64,000 nt of DNA from Sedimenticola selenatireducens. Lineage in GTDB: Bacteria; Pseudomonadota; Gammaproteobacteria; Chromatiales; Chromatiaceae. Below the pieces are notes generated by a model. It did no database searches and was not told the DNA's origin. It saw nothing but the letters and a program-made list of their open reading frames with translations. How positions within the stretch are numbered: position 1 is the stretch's first letter; each line of letters opens with the position of its first letter. The translations under genes were made by a program, and so were the position numbers. Positions 34,000 to 43,635 of the stretch are shown in pieces. The stretch spans positions 163,029-227,028 of the forward strand of contig NZ_VMNH01000003.1 of NCBI RefSeq assembly GCF_007625115.1, in the 5' to 3' direction.

Positions 34000-34734
34000 T
34001 TACTTATGGCGTTTGTCCCGAACAACAAGCGCCTTTGAATTGGTGGAACCAATTTGCCGCGACTCAATGTCAAAAAGAGTGGTGGCTGCAACCAGTTCTC
34101 CTAATTTCCCATAGCCGTAATTTCGCGGATCAAAATCAGGTGACTGTTTTGCAATAGTACTTCCGACAGGCCCAAGATGTGCCCAACCACTGTCATCGGA
34201 CGCGGTATTTACTGCATCCCGCAATAGTCGAATCAATTTCGTGTCTTTCTTTAATTCACTGCTGGATTTTTTAACAATAGCGGCACTTTCATCGCTCTTT
34301 GCGCGTAAGACTTCTGTGTAGATGAATTTGTCACAGGCAGAAACAAAGGGTGCGGGCGTTTTCTTCTCGCCAAAGCCGTAGACCAGTAACCCGGACTCTC
34401 TTATTCTGGATGCCAGTTTGGTGAAATCGCTGTCGCTGGATACGATGCAGAAACCGTTAAAGTTATTCGTATAGAGCAAGTCCATCGCATCAATAATCAT
34501 CGCGCTATCAGTGGCATTTTTACCCTTGGTGTAGGCAAATTGCTGCATCGGCTGGATCGAGTGTTCCAATAGAACCTCTTTCCAACCTTTCAGGCCGGGA
34601 GAGGTCCAGTCACCGTATATTCTTTTGACGCTGGCGGTCCCAAAATTGGCAATTTCAGAAAGCAATCCATCTACAATACTGGGTTGCGCATTATCGGCGT
34701 CAATAAGGACAGCCAGTCTGTCAGAATTTTCCAT
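34000..34734 (-). CDS. NYN-domain putative RNase with C-terminal LOTUS/OST-HTH domain
   Basis: 244-residue protein. N-terminal NYN (PIN-like, DUF88/LabA) nuclease domain with LAVLIDADNAQPS (Asp residues for metal), DSAMIIDAMDLL and IVSSDSDFTKLASRIRE; C-terminal RNA-binding OST-HTH/LOTUS module (LIRLLRDAV ... GYGKLGELV). The architecture fits an RNA-cleaving or RNA-regulatory role. Complete, alone on its strand. Confidence 0.88.
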   Translation of the reverse strand: MENSDRLAVLIDADNAQPSIVDGLLSEIANFGTASVKRIYGDWTSPGLKGWKEVLLEHSIQPMQQFAYTKGKNATDSAMIIDAMDLLYTNNFNGFCIVSSDSDFTKLASRIRESGLLVYGFGEKKTPAPFVSACDKFIYTEVLRAKSDESAAIVKKSSSELKKDTKLIRLLRDAVNTASDDSGWAHLGPVGSTIAKQSPDFDPRNYGYGKLGELVAATTLFDIESRQIGSTNSKALVVRDKRHK

Positions 34735-34877
34735 AATTTATGTGTTTGCTAATCCGTTTCAGGTTAATGATCACAGTATGTATTCAGACTAGCAGACTTT
34801 TATTAGCATCAGAACCCATTCTATGAAAATGCCTCAATGGTCCAGTTTCTCTGACATAATAAAGCCGATTTTAAAAA

Positions 34878-35678
34878 GTGGAGACGGTTTTGCTTAACTT
34901 ATTCAAAAAACAGCGGGAAGTGTTGGATGACGCCTCGATTGCCTGGCAGTTCGAGCTGTTTGCCTGGGCTTTGCGCGAGTTCGACTCGGATCTCTTTTTT
35001 CAGAGCACGCTGTTAGTCACACCCACTAATGAACACTTCCCTGGTCGAGTAGACAGCGTGGAGGGTATGGCTAATCTAATACTTGAGCAGGTGAAGCAGT
35101 ATGCTCATCTGGGGCATTGGCCCTGTCGATTGGTTACTCAGGATGTGTATGACCAATCCCAGCAAGGCCGGGTTGCCATCCCTGGCGCAGTGCGTAGAGG
35201 GGGTGATATTTTGCCGCCCAATACAGAGGCGCAGTTGATCATCGCCTATGATCCGGGTCAGGTAGGCAATCCAGAGGCTCTGATCGGTTCATTGGCACAT
35301 ACCTTGGCACACTACCTTGCGACTATGGCAAAAGAGCCACCACCGGGTGGGAGTGAGAACTGGCCCCATGCCTGTGAAATTCTGACGGTATTTCTTGGTT
35401 TTGGATTGATGATGGCGAACAGTGCCTTCAACTTTAGGCGGGGTGGGTGTGGTAGCTGTGGCGCAGCTTCGACAGCACGGGAGAGCTACCTCTCACAGTA
35501 TGACTTAACCTATGCCTTGGCTATCTTCTCGGTACTTAAGGCTCTGCCGGAGAAACAGGTGATCCGGCATCTTAAAAAATCACTTCGCGGCTATTTCAAA
35601 GAGGCCATGCGGGATGTTCGTGGTAGAGAGGCGTCATTGGAAAACCTGAGAATGTCGCTTGATTCCGTATCGATCTAG
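34878..35678 (+). CDS. conserved protein of unknown function with HTLAHYL motif
   Basis: About 262-266 residues. Start either GTG 34878 or TTG 34890; the latter has GGAG six bases upstream. Seen: EALIGSLAHTLAHYLATM, a His-containing helix that could bind metal but lacks HExxH Glu, and RRGGCGSCGAAS, two Cys in a Gly-rich loop. A conserved C-terminal block YDLTYALAIFSVLKALPEK. I recognise no assigned function. Confidence 0.72.
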   Translation: METVLLNLFKKQREVLDDASIAWQFELFAWALREFDSDLFFQSTLLVTPTNEHFPGRVDSVEGMANLILEQVKQYAHLGHWPCRLVTQDVYDQSQQGRVAIPGAVRRGGDILPPNTEAQLIIAYDPGQVGNPEALIGSLAHTLAHYLATMAKEPPPGGSENWPHACEILTVFLGFGLMMANSAFNFRRGGCGSCGAASTARESYLSQYDLTYALAIFSVLKALPEKQVIRHLKKSLRGYFKEAMRDVRGREASLENLRMSLDSVSI

Positions 35679-35789
35679 AAAACCATCCTATAATAAGGGT
35701 TAGACTTATCATTAACCGTGATTGATAAGACCTATTGAGCGAGATCATCTTTTTAACAGGTTGGGCTTTTACTCTGGCACTGGGTTGTT

Positions 35790-36398
35790 ATGATGCTATT
35801 CCGAGGAAAAGCCTATTTACCTAGTATAAATATGGATTATTTACGAAAAGTCTATCAGCTGAATGTCAGTCTCTTGGGTGTAGTCCCCGAGGTTTGGAGG
35901 CAGCTTCGCGTTGCTGATAGTGATACCTTGGCGGATTTGCATAACACCCTGCAGATTGCCATGGGTTGGACCAATATTCACATGCATATGTTTATCAAGG
36001 ATGGTGATAAATACGGTGTGCCGGATGATCAGTTTCCGGATGATACGGCCAATGAGCAGCAAACCCGTCTACGCCAGGTATTGAAGAAGGAGGGGGAGAA
36101 TCTGCTCTATATCTATGACTTTGGCGATGCCTGGGAACATCGGGTGGTGCTGGAGAAGATTCTTCCCTATGACCTTTCACAGCCCTTGCCCCTTTGCTGT
36201 TATGGTGAGCGCGCCTGTCCGCCAGAAGATGTGGGTGGTCCGCCAGGTTATGACGAATTCATTGAGGCCACGGCAGACCCGTCACATCCTGAGCACGACT
36301 ATATGGTTCGTTGGATTGGGGGTGATTTTTCACCTGATCTTTTTGATATCAGCCTCACCAATGAACTGCTCCGAGATAAACATCGTCGACTGGGTTGA
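35790..36398 (+). CDS. plasmid pRiA4b ORF-3-like protein
   Basis: Member of the pRiA4b ORF-3 family (PF07929), mobile-element-associated, function unknown. Seen: YQLNVSLLGVVPEVWRQL, the LADLHNTLQIAMGWTNIHMHMF signature, FIYDFGDAWEHRVVLEKI-like block (LYIYDFGDAWEHRVVLEK) and CPPEDVGGPPGYDEF. 202 residues from ATG 35790, or 188 from ATG 35832; no clear ribosome site for either. Confidence 0.88.
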   Translation: MMLFRGKAYLPSINMDYLRKVYQLNVSLLGVVPEVWRQLRVADSDTLADLHNTLQIAMGWTNIHMHMFIKDGDKYGVPDDQFPDDTANEQQTRLRQVLKKEGENLLYIYDFGDAWEHRVVLEKILPYDLSQPLPLCCYGERACPPEDVGGPPGYDEFIEATADPSHPEHDYMVRWIGGDFSPDLFDISLTNELLRDKHRRLG

Positions 36399-36405
36399 CC
36401 GCATT

Positions 36406-36633
36406 TCAGTGAATGGTCGGTATACGTTTTAGAGGCTCTATCAGATTTTCCAGGCCGTTTGTTTTGATCTCAAGCGCTAATGCCAGCAGTTGTCCCAGCT
36501 TACCCTCAGGAAATCCCTGGTTGGCAAACCAGAGCAAATAGGGCTCCGGCAGGTCAATCAACAGACTCCCTTTGTATTTGCCGAAGGGCATCTCCATCTT
36601 GGCAAGTTTGATCAAATCTTGTTTTTCAAACAT
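36406..36633 (-). CDS. DUF3820 protein
   Basis: 75-residue protein of the DUF3820 family (putative quorum-sensing-regulated virulence factor in some annotations). Seen: MPFGKYKGSLLIDLPEPYLLWFANQGFP, the signature FGKYKG...LP..YL.WF. Five bases downstream of the helicase on the same strand, hence probably cotranscribed. Confidence 0.85.
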   Translation of the reverse strand: MFEKQDLIKLAKMEMPFGKYKGSLLIDLPEPYLLWFANQGFPEGKLGQLLALALEIKTNGLENLIEPLKRIPTIH

Positions 36634-36638
36634 AGCTG

Positions 36639-38015
36639 TTATTCAGGTTTCTTGGGTTTTCGTGTCAGTGGTTTATGCCCTGCTTCCCGTGGTGCCTCTT
36701 GCGAACCTGTGCCACTGGGTTGGCGCCGCTTACCAATATTCTTTTTGTCCCGTAGACGCTGTTTGACTTTCTTGGCCTTGGGCGTCTCTTCCTTTGCAGC
36801 GATCTTGCTTTTCTTGCTGCCAGCGGATTTTCCTGAGCTTTTGATCTTTTTCGGTCCTTTGTATTTACCGGCGACTTCTCGAATCGTGCGCTGCTCGAAT
36901 TCGTGTTTGAGGTAGCGTTCGATGCCGGTCATCAGGTTCCACTCCTGATGTGAGATCAGCGAAATGGCCAGGCCCTGTTCGCCTGCCCGTCCGGTGCGGC
37001 CAATGCGATGGACATAATCCTTGCCACTGCGGGCCATGTTAAAGTTGATAACCAAGTCTACGCCCTTGATATCCAGACCACGGGCAGCCACATCAGTGGC
37101 TACCAGGACCTTAATAGTGCCCTGGCGTAGAAAACCCATGATCTGGTTTCGTTCGTCCTGGGTCATATCACCATGTAATACGCCAACCCGCAGGTGCTCT
37201 TTTCTGAGCTCCGGGCCGAGGGCGTCGGCCTGCAGCTTGGTGTTGGTGAACACCAAGGCCTTATCATAGGTTTCATTTTTCAGCAGCCAGGCCAATATGC
37301 GTTGCTTATGCAGCTTGTCATCAGCGGGGATGACCTGCTGGGTAATATTACTGTGGCGGTCCCGTACGGTACTGAGCGAGATGATTTCCGGCTCTTTGAG
37401 TAGCGAGTCGGTGATAGTGCGCAGGCCTCGATGCCCCAGTGTTGCGGAAAACAGCAGCGTCTGGCGCTTTTTATTGCACTGTTCAGTAATTTTCAGTACG
37501 TCTTCGCTGAATCCCATATCCAGCATCCGATCGGCCTCATCCAGGATCAGTACTTCCAGGTCACGAAAATCGGGCGTGTCCTGTTCCAGGTGTTCCAGCA
37601 AGCGGCCTGGGGTAGCGACAAGTATCTCGGGATTTTTTCGGAATAGGGCGCGCTGATACTTGAATGATTCGCCGCCGGTAATCAGGCCGATCTGAAGACG
37701 GGTTTCGCTGATCAGCTTTTCCCCCTGCTTAAGGATCTGATGACCCAGCTCACGGGTTGGCACCATGATCAATACGCGGGTACCACTCTCCGGGGCCGGC
37801 TTATTCAGCAGGCGATCGAGTGTAGGCAGCAGGAAGGCAAAGGTTTTTCCGCTCCCGGTCTCGGCGCTTGCCATCAGATCCCGGTTCGCCAGGATCACCG
37901 GGATGGCTTGTTCCTGGATCGGTGTGGCCTCTTTCATGCCAAGCTTTTCGAGGGTTTGGAGTAAGAGGGTGTGCAGGGGGAAACTGGCTAGCAACGGGGT
38001 CACCTTAACAAACAA
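36639..38015 (-). CDS. DEAD-box RNA helicase (RhlE/SrmB-like)
   Basis: ATP-dependent RNA unwinding. Motifs in order: Q motif (ATPIQEQAIPV), I (ASAETGSGKT), Ia (VPTRELGHQ), GG, Ib (TPGRLLEH), DEAD (LILDEADRMLD), SAT, and C-terminal VLVATDVAARGLDI and HRIGRTGRAGE. A basic Lys/Arg-rich tail (about 380-458) is typical of RNA-binding extensions. The annotated TTG start may be replaced by GTG at 38003. 458 residues; RhlE or SrmB cannot be distinguished by eye. Confidence 0.93.
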   Translation of the reverse strand: MFVKVTPLLASFPLHTLLLQTLEKLGMKEATPIQEQAIPVILANRDLMASAETGSGKTFAFLLPTLDRLLNKPAPESGTRVLIMVPTRELGHQILKQGEKLISETRLQIGLITGGESFKYQRALFRKNPEILVATPGRLLEHLEQDTPDFRDLEVLILDEADRMLDMGFSEDVLKITEQCNKKRQTLLFSATLGHRGLRTITDSLLKEPEIISLSTVRDRHSNITQQVIPADDKLHKQRILAWLLKNETYDKALVFTNTKLQADALGPELRKEHLRVGVLHGDMTQDERNQIMGFLRQGTIKVLVATDVAARGLDIKGVDLVINFNMARSGKDYVHRIGRTGRAGEQGLAISLISHQEWNLMTGIERYLKHEFEQRTIREVAGKYKGPKKIKSSGKSAGSKKSKIAAKEETPKAKKVKQRLRDKKNIGKRRQPSGTGSQEAPREAGHKPLTRKPKKPE

Positions 38016-38155
38016 TGGAATCGGAAAAGCCGGTATTGTAATCCATTGTAGTCAGGATGTTGGGATATTTGCTGTTGTGAAGCTGATCGTGCATCTGTGA
38101 GATAATCCGAGCGAGAGGTCTGATCCAGCCTCTGTCACTGAATCAGGGTGAAATT

Positions 38156-39340
38156 GTGAAGCAGTATGAGGTTGTCATTATCGGGGCTGGTGCCGCCGGT
38201 CTCATGTGTGCGGCGACGGCTGCCCGTCGTGGGCGTCGTGTCGCCTTGCTGGATAACAGCAAAAAAGTGGGTAAGAAGATCCTCATGTCGGGTGGCGGCC
38301 GGTGTAATTTTACCAATCGTATTGTAGAGCCCGATAATTACGTCTCGGCTAATCCACATTTCTGTAAATCGGCATTGAAGCGCTACACCCAGTGGGATTT
38401 TATTGCACTGGTAGAGCGCTACCAAATTCCCTATCACGAACGTGAACATGGCCAGCTTTTTTGTGATCACTCGGCACGACAGATCCTTGATATGTTGTTA
38501 TCCGAGTGTGAAAAGGCGGGGGTCAGTTTAGTTACCGATTGTGAGATACAGACCATCGACTACTCAGCTGGTTATCGGCTCGCAACCCGTCAGGGTGATT
38601 ATGAAACGAACTCGCTGGTGGTGGCGACGGGTGGACTCTCAATACCGACCATGGGGTCAAGTGGCTTCGGGTATGAGATCGCCCGACAGTTTGGTCTTAA
38701 GGTATTACCTGTGAGCGCTGGGTTGGTGCCTTTCACATTCAGTGATCGCATGAAGGGTGTGACAGAGCGTCTGTCTGGTATCGCCCTCCCGGTAGCGATT
38801 TCCACGGGTGATAGGACCTTTTCAGAGCAGATGCTGTTTACCCATCGGGGATTGAGCGGCCCTGCTGTACTGCAGATATCCAATTACTGGCAACCGGGCG
38901 ATACTATTCGGGTTGACCTTCTGCCGGGTGAGTCTGCCCATGAATTACTCGGGTTATGGAAAAAAGAACACCCTAAAGGTTTGTTGAAGAACCTGTTGGC
39001 GAGGCGATTACCCAAGAAACTGGTAGTCGAGTTGATGTCGTTGTATTGGTCAGAATGGAGTGAGCGGACGATTACTGATATGCCGGATCAGCTACTAAAA
39101 GGTATTGCCGATCATCTCAACGGTTGGTTATTGAAACCGGCAGGGACGGAGGGTTATCGAACCGCTGAAGTGACCCTTGGGGGCGTCGATACGGATGAAC
39201 TTTCATCCAAGACCTTTGAGAGCAAACGCCAGCCGGGCCTCTTTTTTATCGGTGAAGTAATGGATGTCACCGGTCATCTTGGTGGGTTTAATTTTCAGTG
39301 GGCCTGGTCCTCCGGTTATGCCGCAGGACAGTATGTCTGA
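38156..39340 (+). CDS. HI0933/YhiN-family FAD-dependent oxidoreductase
   Basis: Flavoprotein with N-terminal Rossmann motif (VVIIGAGAAGLMCAATAARRG), the family block KKILMSGGGRCNFTN, and a C-terminal GYRTAEVTLGGV ... FFIGEVMDVTGHLGGFNFQWAWSSGY typical of HI0933-like proteins. 394 residues; start at GTG 38156 in front of KQYEVVI. Substrate unknown. Confidence 0.93.
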   Translation: MKQYEVVIIGAGAAGLMCAATAARRGRRVALLDNSKKVGKKILMSGGGRCNFTNRIVEPDNYVSANPHFCKSALKRYTQWDFIALVERYQIPYHEREHGQLFCDHSARQILDMLLSECEKAGVSLVTDCEIQTIDYSAGYRLATRQGDYETNSLVVATGGLSIPTMGSSGFGYEIARQFGLKVLPVSAGLVPFTFSDRMKGVTERLSGIALPVAISTGDRTFSEQMLFTHRGLSGPAVLQISNYWQPGDTIRVDLLPGESAHELLGLWKKEHPKGLLKNLLARRLPKKLVVELMSLYWSEWSERTITDMPDQLLKGIADHLNGWLLKPAGTEGYRTAEVTLGGVDTDELSSKTFESKRQPGLFFIGEVMDVTGHLGGFNFQWAWSSGYAAGQYV

Positions 39341-39383
39341 GCCGCATATCCTTCCCATGTAAAGAGTACGTGAATATTCCAAA

Positions 39384-39402
39384 ACACTTATCTATTAAGT
39401 GT
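39384..39402. promoter_or_regulatory. inverted repeat upstream of the chemoreceptor gene
   Basis: ACACTTA and TAAGTGT separated by TCTAT, a 19-bp near-operator-sized palindrome in the 235-bp region upstream of the chemoreceptor gene. Function unknown; could be a transcription factor site. Confidence 0.3.
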
Positions 39403-39575
39403 ATGATTAATGTCGTTTAAGTTTCATCTGCAAGTGTCGCTACCCCCTACATGACCGCTGAAGATATGGCGGCAGAGGATGTGGGTGGCTATTGATTGCA
39501 GAACCTTGTCTGCTCCCACTTGTTAATACTGATTCCGATGAATGATCCGGACTGCCCGTTGGGACGCGTTTTATT

Positions 39576-41924
39576 ATGAAAATCAAGACAAAATTGACTG
39601 TTGGTGCCAGTCTCCTGATGTTAATACCGGTGGTGGTTGTGAGTGCCGTACTCGGTTGGGTTGCCGTTGAAAATGGCCGCGAAGCACTTGAAACCAAGGC
39701 GCAGAATCAAATGATTGCTCTTCGAAACAGCAGTCAAAAAGCGATAGAGCGTTACTTTGCCACTGTACAGGCGCAGATTGTAACCTTGTCCGACAATCGT
39801 ATGGTTGTCGATGCCCTGAAATCGCTCCCCAATGCCTATACCAACTATCAAAGTAGTGTAGAGGCGACGGGTGAAGCCGGTGCCCCTAAGCTTGAAAAGA
39901 TGCGCAAGGAGTTAGTGGCGTTTTATCAAGGACCGTTCGCTGATGAATATAAAAAGCAGAATGGCGGGGTGCAGGTTGATGCGGACAGTTGGGTTGAAAA
40001 GTTATCGGGTACTGGGGTTACACTTCAGCATGCCTATATTGCAGCGAACCCCAATCCGCTGGGTCAGAAGAGTGCGATGGAGGCTCCGGAAGATGGATCA
40101 CTCTATGAGGTGATGCACAAGCGTTTCCATAACTCGCTGAAGGATTACCAGGAGCGGTTTGGTTATTCTGATATTTTCCTGGTCAATGCTAAAGACGCAG
40201 AAGTGGTCTACTCCGTATCTAAAAAACCGGAATTTGCCACATCATTGACTACGGGTCCCTTTGCGGAGAGTCGACTGGCGCAGGTTTTCAAACAGGCCAA
40301 CGAAGCAGATGACCCGAGTTTCATCGCTATTTCTGATTTTGCTGAATACGCCCCCTCGTTCGACAATCAGACGGCCTTTTTTGCCTCACCTGTATTTAGT
40401 CGCGGTACTCACATTGGTGTGCTGATATTTGAGCTCTCGGTTGAACGGCTTTCCGATATCATGACGCATGATCGGCGTTGGGCCGATGTTGGGCTGGGTG
40501 AGTCAGGTGAAAGCTTCATTGTGGATCAGAATTATCTGCTGCGTAGCGATAGCCGTTTTCAAATTGAAAATGAAGCGGGTTACCTGGATAGTTTGAGCAA
40601 GGCTGGGCTGTCGGCTGAGCAGATTAACAAAGCGAAGGCAAAACACTCGGGTATTGGTATCCAGCTATTGAAATCACCCTCGACAGAGGCGGCCATAGCC
40701 GGTGAATCGGGCATTAATAATTATGTAGATTATCGGGGTACTGAAGTGCTCAGTGCCTATGCGCCGCTCAATATTCCCGGTTTCAAGTGGGCGGTTCTCG
40801 CTGAAATGAGCACGGAAGAGGCGTTCCGCTCTGTTGAGGCGTTGAAGAGTAGTATTGCCGGTGTGGCGATCGGACTTGCTGTGGCTGTATTTGTTATTGG
40901 CGCCCTGATTGGCTGGATTTTTACCGGGATTATTGTGCGTCCGATCCAGCACACTGTTGATGCGGTAAAGGATATTGCGGAGGGCGAGGGTGATTTGACT
41001 CGTCGTCTTGATGCACGCAGTAAGGATGAATTGGGTGAATTGGCCGGTTGGTTTAATCGCTTCCTGGATAAGATGCAGGGTGTTGTCGGTGAGCTGAATG
41101 GCGTCACACAAAATCTCTCTGTTTCGGCTGAACAGCTCTCTCAGGTATCTGAGCAGACACGCATAGGTATCAGCAATCAACAGGGTCAAACCGAGCAGGC
41201 TGCAACGGCGACTAACCAGATGGCGGCTACTGTTCAAGAGGTGGCAAAGAATGCAGAGTCAGCGGCCAGCTCTGCTATGCGGGCGCGAGATGAGGCGGCC
41301 GAAGGAAAAGGCACGGTTGATGAGAGTATTGCGGCTATCCACGCGCTTTCAGAAACAGTTGAAACGGCTGCGGGTGTCATCGGTCGTTTAGAGCAGGACA
41401 GTGTTGAGATTGGCGGCGTCTTGGATGTGATTCGGAATATTGCCGAGCAGACCAATCTGTTGGCGCTTAATGCGGCCATTGAAGCAGCCCGTGCCGGTGA
41501 GCAGGGACGTGGGTTTGCTGTCGTTGCCGACGAAGTGCGTACGCTGGCTTCCAGGACTCAGAAGTCTACCCAGGAGATCCAAGAGATGATTGAGCGTCTC
41601 CAGTCGGCCTCCAAAGAAGCAGTAAAATCAATGGGTGAAACCAATATTCAGGCTAAACGCGGTTCGGACTACGCGGTGCGAACGGGTGAGGTGTTGGAGT
41701 CAATCACCAACTCTATTAATCAGATCAGTGATATGAATACCCAGATTGCCAGTGCCGCTGAAGAGCAGAGTGTAGTGGCCGAGGAGATCAATCGTAATGT
41801 CGTTGGGATCAATGAGATTGGTGAGCATACGGCGCAGGGTGCGCAGCAGACAGCCTCGGCCAGTGAAGGATTGAATAATCTCGCGGGTCAACTACAGCGT
41901 ATCGTAGGGCAGTTCAAGATATAG
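39576..41924 (+). CDS. methyl-accepting chemotaxis protein
   Basis: Membrane chemoreceptor, 782 residues. TM1 (about 10-30), a large periplasmic double-Cache-type sensor domain (about 35-420), TM2 (about 426-450), HAMP, and a cytoplasmic signalling coiled coil with the conserved hairpin tip [32 protein letters not shown]. Ligand unknown. Followed by a perfect rho-independent terminator. Confidence 0.95.
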   Translation: MKIKTKLTVGASLLMLIPVVVVSAVLGWVAVENGREALETKAQNQMIALRNSSQKAIERYFATVQAQIVTLSDNRMVVDALKSLPNAYTNYQSSVEATGEAGAPKLEKMRKELVAFYQGPFADEYKKQNGGVQVDADSWVEKLSGTGVTLQHAYIAANPNPLGQKSAMEAPEDGSLYEVMHKRFHNSLKDYQERFGYSDIFLVNAKDAEVVYSVSKKPEFATSLTTGPFAESRLAQVFKQANEADDPSFIAISDFAEYAPSFDNQTAFFASPVFSRGTHIGVLIFELSVERLSDIMTHDRRWADVGLGESGESFIVDQNYLLRSDSRFQIENEAGYLDSLSKAGLSAEQINKAKAKHSGIGIQLLKSPSTEAAIAGESGINNYVDYRGTEVLSAYAPLNIPGFKWAVLAEMSTEEAFRSVEALKSSIAGVAIGLAVAVFVIGALIGWIFTGIIVRPIQHTVDAVKDIAEGEGDLTRRLDARSKDELGELAGWFNRFLDKMQGVVGELNGVTQNLSVSAEQLSQVSEQTRIGISNQQGQTEQAATATNQMAATVQEVAKNAESAASSAMRARDEAAEGKGTVDESIAAIHALSETVETAAGVIGRLEQDSVEIGGVLDVIRNIAEQTNLLALNAAIEAARAGEQGRGFAVVADEVRTLASRTQKSTQEIQEMIERLQSASKEAVKSMGETNIQAKRGSDYAVRTGEVLESITNSINQISDMNTQIASAAEEQSVVAEEINRNVVGINEIGEHTAQGAQQTASASEGLNNLAGQLQRIVGQFKI

Positions 41925-41948
41925 CACAGATCGCCATGGGGATCAGAA

Positions 41949-41977
41949 GGCGCTCCCGGTTCGGAGCGCCTTTTTTT
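41949..41977 (+). terminator. terminator of the chemoreceptor gene
   Basis: Perfect 8-bp stem GGCGCTCC/GGAGCGCC with a 6-nt loop and seven T residues, 25 bp after the stop codon. Confidence 0.9.
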
Positions 41978-41985
41978 ATGCAAGG

Positions 41986-43512
41986 TCAACGGTCATTTTC
42001 AGGGGCAAGCCTATCGAAGATATCGGCACTGCTTTTTGGTTTAACAGGACGATTTAGCAGGTTCATCATGCGGATTAATCGCCGGCTCTTTGGGCGAATT
42101 TCCAGACCCTGATTCAGATAACGGCGTGCCTTCAGTGTACGGCCGTTATTGATTTGAATCTGAGCCAAGTCGGCATAGCGGTTGGCTATTTTATCCAGAC
42201 CCTTGGTCGCCTCTGGATGCCCGGGTTCCTGTTGTAGAATAGCTTGATAATAAAAGCGGGCGCTGTCGCTGCTAGGGTAGCTCAGTTTATCCGCAGCGAA
42301 ACGCTGTTGCGCCTTAGCGAGCAGATTGTTGAGATCAGTTTTCGGAGAAACTGCCGATGTGGTCTCTTCTGTATCGGCGTCCACTGTTGGTTTCGCTACT
42401 TCTTCTGGCTCTAGTTCCGTTGCCGTTTCACTGATCGGCGCAGAGGGGGCCTCTTGTTCAGCCATGCTGGCTGGCGCCACTATGGCCATTTGTGTTGACG
42501 CTTCAGCTTGGTTAGATGCTTCTGCTGTTGGGGATGAGTCAGGGGCATTTGTCATTTGTCTGAACCCAAACCAACTCAATAGAAGAAAACCGCCCAGTGC
42601 AGGATAGATCAGCCAGCGATAACTCTTTGATGGAGAAGCGGCAACTTCCATAGAGCGAGTCTCAGAAGTCGGATTTTCTGTATCCTGAGGGTCAAGCAGT
42701 AAACGTTTCTTGTTGCGCAAGGGCTGCAGGTTCATCAACAGTTCTGCGCCACTCTGGAAGCGATCCTCCGGCTTCTTTGCCAACAGCTTATCCAGAATGG
42801 GCTGTAGGCTGGCGTACTGTTCAGGTAGTTTGGGTAATGGTTTCTGAATATGGGCCATCAATGTGGCAGCAAAACTGTCTGCCGTATAAGGCTTTCTCCC
42901 GGTGAGCATCTCATAGAAAATGATGCCCAGACTGTAAAGGTCTGAGCGCCCATCAACCCGCCGGTTTCCCTGTGCCAATTCCGGGCTGAGATAGTGTGGA
43001 CTGCCCATTACGGTGCCGGTCACGGTGAGATCATTATCGGCCTGAATCAGCTTGGCAATGCCAAAGTCGGTCAGTACGGGAGTGCCATCTGTCCCGAAAA
43101 GGATATTTGAAGGTTTTATGTCCCGGTGGACTACGCCTTCGCCATGCACGTAGGCAAGACAGCCCGCAAGGCGGACGAGGATCTTCAGGGCCTGGGACGG
43201 CTTGATGCCCTGGGCAATTCGGGACTTGAGATCGCCTCCAGGCAGAAATTCCATGGCTATGTAGTAAAATCCTTCGCCCTGGCCGATGTCATAAATCGAC
43301 ACCAGATTGCTGTGATTGAGTCGAGCGATGCAGCGACCTTCGTTGAAGAAGCGCTCAAAAAACTGCGGCGTATCCGGATCATGCAGAACCTTAAGTGCCA
43401 CCGGTCTGCCTAATGACATCTGGGTGGCGAGATAGACGGTTGCCATCCCGCCCTTTCCCAGAACGCGCTCAATGCGATAGCCGGGGACTTGAATCTGTTG
43501 GCTCGGGTTCAT
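41986..43512 (-). CDS. PknB-like membrane serine/threonine protein kinase with C-terminal helical repeats
   Basis: Eukaryotic-type kinase. Seen: Gly-rich loop LGKGGMATVYLA, catalytic VHRDIKPSNILF, DFGIAKL (DFG), activation and APE-like SPELAQ segment, then a juxtamembrane region, a single membrane span (about 297-313, LIYPALGGFLLLSWFGF), a long Glu/Ala/Thr-rich linker and a C-terminal TPR-like part (ARFYYQAILQQEPGHPEATKGL). 508 residues. Targets unknown. Confidence 0.92.
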   Translation of the reverse strand: MNPSQQIQVPGYRIERVLGKGGMATVYLATQMSLGRPVALKVLHDPDTPQFFERFFNEGRCIARLNHSNLVSIYDIGQGEGFYYIAMEFLPGGDLKSRIAQGIKPSQALKILVRLAGCLAYVHGEGVVHRDIKPSNILFGTDGTPVLTDFGIAKLIQADNDLTVTGTVMGSPHYLSPELAQGNRRVDGRSDLYSLGIIFYEMLTGRKPYTADSFAATLMAHIQKPLPKLPEQYASLQPILDKLLAKKPEDRFQSGAELLMNLQPLRNKKRLLLDPQDTENPTSETRSMEVAASPSKSYRWLIYPALGGFLLLSWFGFRQMTNAPDSSPTAEASNQAEASTQMAIVAPASMAEQEAPSAPISETATELEPEEVAKPTVDADTEETTSAVSPKTDLNNLLAKAQQRFAADKLSYPSSDSARFYYQAILQQEPGHPEATKGLDKIANRYADLAQIQINNGRTLKARRYLNQGLEIRPKSRRLIRMMNLLNRPVKPKSSADIFDRLAPENDR

Positions 43513-43635
43513 TCATGGTTCCGTAAGCTTTAACGCGGGTGGGAACTGGGTCAGTTTCAGTTCCTGTTAGGAAAGAGGTTAACGCCTTATATAAATGTTT
43601 CGTCCGAAGTCAGTGAAAATTGAGAACCAATTCAC